Assembly: GCF_900114205.1 (NCBI RefSeq) | Contig: NZ_FOSH01000011.1 | Coordinates: 1 to 64,000, forward strand | Length of the DNA: 64,000 nt | Origin: Methylophaga sulfidovorans | GTDB taxonomy: Bacteria > Pseudomonadota > Gammaproteobacteria > Nitrosococcales > Methylophagaceae | Direction: 5' to 3' | Shown here: in pieces, positions 60,584 through 64,000 of the stretch | Position numbering within the stretch: position 1 is the first letter of the stretch | Layout: each line of letters opens with the position of its first letter | Position numbers and translations under genes: made by a program | Notes under the pieces: model-generated | The model's input: only the letters and a program-made list of their open reading frames with translations | Told to the model about the DNA's origin: nothing | Databases searched by the model: none

Positions 60584-61142
60584 TCTGCCATTTTATCACG
60601 TCATTGGTATTAACGGAGAGCCATTGACCAGGTTCCAGAGCATTTAATTGCCAAGGACCAATAGCCGCACGGATAAGGCGAAGTGTCGGGTAGCCAATAG
60701 CTGCTGTCATACGCCTTACCTGCCGGTTACGGCCTTCAGTAATTTTAAGCTCCAGCCATTGCGTAGGAATAGCTTTTCGCTCGCGTATAGGCGGTATTCT
60801 TTCCCATATATCAGGTGGTTCAATTAATCGCGCTTTGGCAGGTTTTGTCATGCCATCTTTCAGTTTTACACCGGCAACCAACTGTTGCAGTGAATCCGGA
60901 TCAGGAATATTCTCCACCTGTACCCAATAGGTTTTTTCTAATTTGAATTCAGGATTGGCAATCTGATGTTGTAATTGACCATCGTCGGTCAATAAAACAA
61001 GTCCTTCACTATCCCGATCCAGCCTGCCTGCAGGGTAAACATCATTAATATCAATATAGTCTTTTAATGTCTTCCTACAGGCTTCATCAGTAAACTGGGT
61101 GAGTACATCAAAAGGTTTATTAAAAAGTATCAGCTTCGTCAT
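60429..61142 (-). CDS. rluE: 23S rRNA pseudouridine synthase RluE-like with basic tail
   Basis: A 237-residue pseudouridine synthase of the RsuA/RluE group, which in E. coli modifies 23S rRNA U2457. The catalytic Asp lies in [20 protein letters not shown], and the [13 protein letters not shown] segment is complete. The catalytic domain ends near residue 185 (EPGQWLSVN). The remaining 50 residues are Arg/Ser-rich ([18 protein letters not shown]) and lie largely on top of nudJ in another frame. The tail may be a genuine RNA-binding extension or the result of a lost stop codon. Confidence 0.9.
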   Translation of the reverse strand: MTKLILFNKPFDVLTQFTDEACRKTLKDYIDINDVYPAGRLDRDSEGLVLLTDDGQLQHQIANPEFKLEKTYWVQVENIPDPDSLQQLVAGVKLKDGMTKPAKARLIEPPDIWERIPPIRERKAIPTQWLELKITEGRNRQVRRMTAAIGYPTLRLIRAAIGPWQLNALEPGQWLSVNTNDVIKWQNDLEASNNSRRRSRTERPIPSGRRRNQRQNDLKSASRPSRTRRKSNRRSDS

Positions 61143-61556
61143 GATTAGTGTGTGAATGAGTTTAATGATAAAATACTCAACTTTTTTTATCGTAGAAAGT
61201 ATTGTTTAATGCGCTTAGTGATGTGGCGACAAGACAATATTATGTTTGTCTGGCATTAGTTAAGCCCGTTATTGAAGATAAAAAATTAAGCTGATGATGG
61301 CTTTTATTAGTTTGCAAGGTGTTGATACTATACCAGCGCATGCTAATGAGAATAGGTGAATATCACATCTTAAATTATTAGCGTAACGGTTATTGTCTCC
61401 ATGCTAGTCGATGGCTACTCATGGATTAATAGCTGATGATGAAACTACTAACGTAAGCTGAATGGTAAATCTATTTGGGGTTTATATTGGTAACATCGAT
61501 AGGTTGTAGTGATTATGCTGCAGCTGTAATCCAAAACATGTAAGTGAGGAACATAA
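61143..61556. other. gene-free stretch between divergent rluE and the slyD-like gene
   Basis: Every frame on both strands is broken within about 25 codons, and nothing resembles a gene remnant. The region must hold promoters for both flanking genes. A TTGATA at about 61320 and other AT-rich elements exist, but no pair with good spacing convinced me. No hairpin of note was found. Confidence 0.4.
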
Positions 61557-62039
61557 ATGAAAGTTGCAGATAAGACTGTCGTAGTAATCGACTATACACT
61601 GACTGATAACGATGGCAGCGTCATCGATAGCTCAGAAGCAGCAGGTCCATTAGCTTACCTTCATGGTGCAGGTAATATTATTCCTGGTCTGGAAGATGCG
61701 CTGAATGGTAAAGAAGCTGGTGATGCAGTAAAAGCAAGCATTGAACCAGCAAAAGCGTATGGCGAAAGACATGAAGAGTTAAAGCAAGACGTACCTCGTG
61801 AATTATTCAGTGGTGTTGATGATGTTCAGGTTGGCATGCAGTTTCAATCAGAAACAGAGCAGGGGCCAGTGCTTGTAACCGTTGTTGACATTAAAGATGA
61901 CACAGTAACAGTTGACGGTAATCATCCGTTAGCAGGCGTTCACCTGAATTTTGATGTAACTGTTCGTGAAGTTCGTGAAGCCAGTGCTGAAGAACTTGAG
62001 CACGGCCATGTTCATGGTGAAGGTGGTCATCATCACTAA
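61557..62039 (+). CDS. FKBP-type peptidyl-prolyl isomerase (SlyD-like)
   Basis: A 160-residue cytosolic prolyl isomerase and chaperone. The FKBP fold starts KVADKTVVVIDYTLTDNDGS and GNIIPGLEDALNGKEAGD, with the inserted IF chaperone domain (about 70-125). The C terminus is His-rich (HGHVHGEGGHHH), as in SlyD, where it binds nickel for hydrogenase assembly. GTGAGGAACATAA precedes the ATG. It is followed by its own terminator. Confidence 0.92.
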   Translation: MKVADKTVVVIDYTLTDNDGSVIDSSEAAGPLAYLHGAGNIIPGLEDALNGKEAGDAVKASIEPAKAYGERHEELKQDVPRELFSGVDDVQVGMQFQSETEQGPVLVTVVDIKDDTVTVDGNHPLAGVHLNFDVTVREVREASAEELEHGHVHGEGGHHH

Positions 62040-62084
62040 GCAGGATTTTTCCTTTTAGTGAATGACTATACTGTCTATGGAGAG

Positions 62085-62106
62085 ACGGGCGTAAGCCCGT
62101 TTTTTC
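62085..62106 (+). terminator. intrinsic terminator after the slyD-like gene
   Basis: ACGGGC (62085-62090), loop GTAA, GCCCGT (62095-62100), then a run of T. A GC-rich compact stem typical of Rho-independent ends. Confidence 0.92.
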
Positions 62107-62122
62107 GTTTGGAATACTGAAT

Positions 62123-63028
62123 ATGCAGGATTTAGAAACACTTAATCGTCTGTTTGGTAAAGAAGCTCAAGTACGCTTTGTTGAAGGGCAAACGGGTATG
62201 CCCATTATTGAAGTGGCTACAAAAAAAGCTTCTGCGACCATTGCTCTCTATGGCGGGCAAATATTGTCGTATAAATCAAATGGAATGGAACACGATCTTT
62301 TTTACTTAAGTGAAAAAGCTATTTATCAGCAAGGTAAAGCCATACGTGGTGGTGTGCCAGTCTGTTGGCCATGGTTTGGTGAAGATCCCAGTAAATTAGG
62401 GCGTCAGGCACATGGTTTTGCCCGTAATTTATTATGGAATGTACTGGACTGTCAGTTACATGATGACATTGTCGAAATTACCTTGGGTCTTGAATCAACG
62501 GCAACCAGTAAACAATGGTGGCCAAATGAATTCCGTCTTCGTAAAAAAATTGTTATCGGTGAGCAACTGGATATTGCATTGACCACTGAAAACAGGGGCG
62601 AAATACCATTTAGTATCTCTAAAGCACTACATTCGTATTTTCTGGTTGGTGATATTTCGCAAATCACGGTCGTGGGCTTAGATGGCCTGGATTATCTGGA
62701 TAAAACATTAGATTTTTCAAAGCAAACGCAAGTGGGTGACATTACACCATTTGCCGAAACGGACCGTGTTTATCTGGCATCGCCTGCTCGCGTTGACATC
62801 ATTGATGAAGCCTTGAAACGTCAAATTAATATCGAACAGAGTGGTGCAGAAAATATCGTTGTATGGAATCCGTGGACAAGAGCGTCTTTACTGAATGATA
62901 TGGATGCCAGTGATTACCGGAAATTCATTTGTGTTGAAACGGCAAATGCTATCGCGAATAGTGTAATTATTGCACCAGGAGCGTCACATCAAATGCAGGT
63001 TAAATATAATGTCAGCTCGATTGCTTAG
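62123..63028 (+). CDS. D-hexose-6-phosphate mutarotase (YeaD-like)
   Basis: A 301-residue aldose-1-epimerase-fold protein of the YeaD group, interconverting anomers of glucose-6-phosphate. Conserved segments: GGQILSYKSNGMEHDLFYLS, IRGGVPVCWPWFG, QAHGFARNLLW with a catalytic His, ALHSYFLVGD with a second His, and VWNPWTR with CVETAN near the end. The start follows GGAATACTGAAT. The gene is 17 bp ahead of the PGPGW-type membrane protein gene. Confidence 0.92.
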   Translation: MQDLETLNRLFGKEAQVRFVEGQTGMPIIEVATKKASATIALYGGQILSYKSNGMEHDLFYLSEKAIYQQGKAIRGGVPVCWPWFGEDPSKLGRQAHGFARNLLWNVLDCQLHDDIVEITLGLESTATSKQWWPNEFRLRKKIVIGEQLDIALTTENRGEIPFSISKALHSYFLVGDISQITVVGLDGLDYLDKTLDFSKQTQVGDITPFAETDRVYLASPARVDIIDEALKRQINIEQSGAENIVVWNPWTRASLLNDMDASDYRKFICVETANAIANSVIIAPGASHQMQVKYNVSSIA

Positions 63029-63045
63029 GTGAACAAGTAACGCTA

Positions 63046-63465
63046 ATGGAAGAGATGATCAAAACAATATGGAGCAATGAAACCTGGTTATGGGCGCTGG
63101 GCATCATCTCCATATTAAGTTTTGTTGCTTCGTTAGTGTTTATTCCCTATTTAATCGTCAGGATGCCAGCAGATTATTTCTCAACAGAAAAGAGACATAA
63201 AACGCCATGGGCAGATCAACACATTATCATCAGAACAGTGCTCATTACCTTAAAAAATTGTCTGGGAATTGTTTTAGTTATTTTGGGTTTAGCCATGCTG
63301 GTATTGCCAGGCCAAGGATTATTGACGTTATTTATCGGTCTTCTTTGTCTGAATTTTCCAGGAAAATATCGACTGGAGAAATGGTTAATCCAACAAAAAA
63401 GTATTCGACGCTCTATTGACTGGTTACGGCAGCGTGCGGGTAGTGAACCTTTGAATTACGATTGA
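63046..63465 (+). CDS. PGPGW-family transmembrane protein
   Basis: A 139-residue protein with two or three helices: one near residues 14-38, and a hairpin pair at about 72-105 (NCLGIVLVILGLAMLVLPGQ followed by GLLTLFIGLLCLNFPGK). The central LPGQG and FPGKYR match the PGPGW membrane family of unknown function. Its stop lies 1 bp from the end of the convergent nudF-like gene. Confidence 0.8.
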   Translation: MEEMIKTIWSNETWLWALGIISILSFVASLVFIPYLIVRMPADYFSTEKRHKTPWADQHIIIRTVLITLKNCLGIVLVILGLAMLVLPGQGLLTLFIGLLCLNFPGKYRLEKWLIQQKSIRRSIDWLRQRAGSEPLNYD

Positions 63466-63466
63466 T

Positions 63467-64000
63467 TTACTGCCATTGCTGACGGAGTTTATCCCGATTG
63501 AGTTGTAACCACTGAACAGCAATGAGTGGGATCGCAGATTTAATACGTCCAGTTTCAACCAGCTTGCAAGCTTCATCAAATTTAACAACGCTAACAGCAA
63601 TATCCTCATCTTCTTCAGCAAGGCCATGAACACCACCGACTTCACTGGTATCGACTTTGCCACAGAATAAGGTCAGACATTCCGAAGTACCACCAGGTGA
63701 GGTGTAAAACTCATTAATCTTCATCAGTTCTTTTATGACACATCCCGCTTCTTCCTGAGCTTCTCTGATGGCTACTTCTTCTGGAGTTTCATTTTCTTCA
63801 ACCGCTCCAGCCACAATCTCCAGTAGCCAGGCATCTTCTTGCTGTTTTGACAGGATTGCCCCAGCACGAAACTGTTCAATAATGACCACTTCATCGCGCT
63901 GCGGATCATAAAGTAAAACACCGACACAGTCCCCGCGATGAAAGACTTCTCTATCAACGACCTGACTCCAGCCACCATGATAAAGCGTATGTTGCAGTGT
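63467..64000 (-). CDS. ADP-ribose pyrophosphatase NudF-like, 5' end beyond the window
   Basis: Hydrolyses ADP-ribose to AMP and ribose-5-phosphate. The frame is open to the right edge: upstream of an internal ATG at 63889 it continues with HTLYHGGWSQVVDREVFHRG and VGVLLYDPQRDEVVIIEQFR, both typical of NudF, so the internal ATG is not the start. The Nudix box from GAVEENETPEEVAIREAQEE onward is fully conserved. In many gammaproteobacteria nudF lies near tolC, which would be beyond the edge here. Confidence 0.92.
   Translation of the reverse strand, partial: TLQHTLYHGGWSQVVDREVFHRGDCVGVLLYDPQRDEVVIIEQFRAGAILSKQQEDAWLLEIVAGAVEENETPEEVAIREAQEEAGCVIKELMKINEFYTSPGGTSECLTLFCGKVDTSEVGGVHGLAEEDEDIAVSVVKFDEACKLVETGRIKSAIPLIAVQWLQLNRDKLRQQWQ

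Overview
The window looks like the chromosome of a moderately AT-rich gammaproteobacterium. The evidence is the conserved order rluE-nudJ-mnmA-hflD (with purB nearby), gyrA-serC-pheA-ispH, an aceE/aceF/lpd pyruvate dehydrogenase operon of the homodimeric-E1 type, dam, acnB, MotY- and FlxA-like flagellar proteins, and AAGGAG-type ribosome binding sites. Overall content fits Methylophaga or a related Thiotrichales methylotroph, but that assignment is a guess from recall, not a computed one.

Layout. 1-700: the 3' end of an IS1595-like element inserted in an mscS-type channel gene. 0.77-5.5 kb: two c-di-GMP proteins flanking a class A beta-lactamase. 5.8-14.9 kb: small transporters (SMR, DUF347, LysE, PerM), a CHMI-like tautomerase, a type III glutamine synthetase and murI. 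14.9-18.4 kb: small envelope or unknown genes, including two genes each cut by one in-frame TAG. 18.5-24.2 kb: a thiamine operon (TPP riboswitch, thiC, thiO, thiS, thiG, thiDE). 24.2-29.2 kb: a cation/proton antiporter, a MotY-like protein, apt and an orphan transport lipoprotein. 29.5-38.9 kb: gyrA-serC-pheA-ispH followed by half of a peptide ABC importer. 38.9-42.5 kb: an ECF sigma/anti-sigma pair divergent from a secreted cysteine-repeat peptide of the HvfA/bufferin type, then DoxX, MsrP and MsrQ. 42.6-48.5 kb: pyruvate dehydrogenase. 48.5-64 kb: dam, argG, a diguanylate cyclase, nitroreductase, purB, acnB, fetB-like, hflD, mnmA, nudJ, rluE, slyD-like, yeaD-like and nudF-like genes.

The most interesting locus is 38.9-42.5 kb. 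A sigma factor with a zinc-type anti-sigma factor sits opposite a signal-peptide-bearing precursor with six Cys-Gly repeats. The usual modification enzymes (DUF692, DUF2063) are absent from the window. In their place the peptide is followed by DoxX and the periplasmic methionine sulfoxide reductase pair. This arrangement combines parts of two known systems: the metal-handling HvfABCD/bufferin RiPPs and the SigF/NrsF/MrpX/YedYZ hypochlorite response described in Azospira. I infer an envelope redox or copper stress module.

Other points worth a second look: two minus-strand genes interrupted by TAG within about 2.5 kb, a 155-nt out-of-frame overlap of rluE with nudJ, a thiC leader hairpin that would mask the ribosome binding site, inverted repeats upstream of a GGDEF-EAL gene, and an E3 subunit carrying its own lipoyl domain. 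No CRISPR array, rRNA, tRNA or prophage was recognised.
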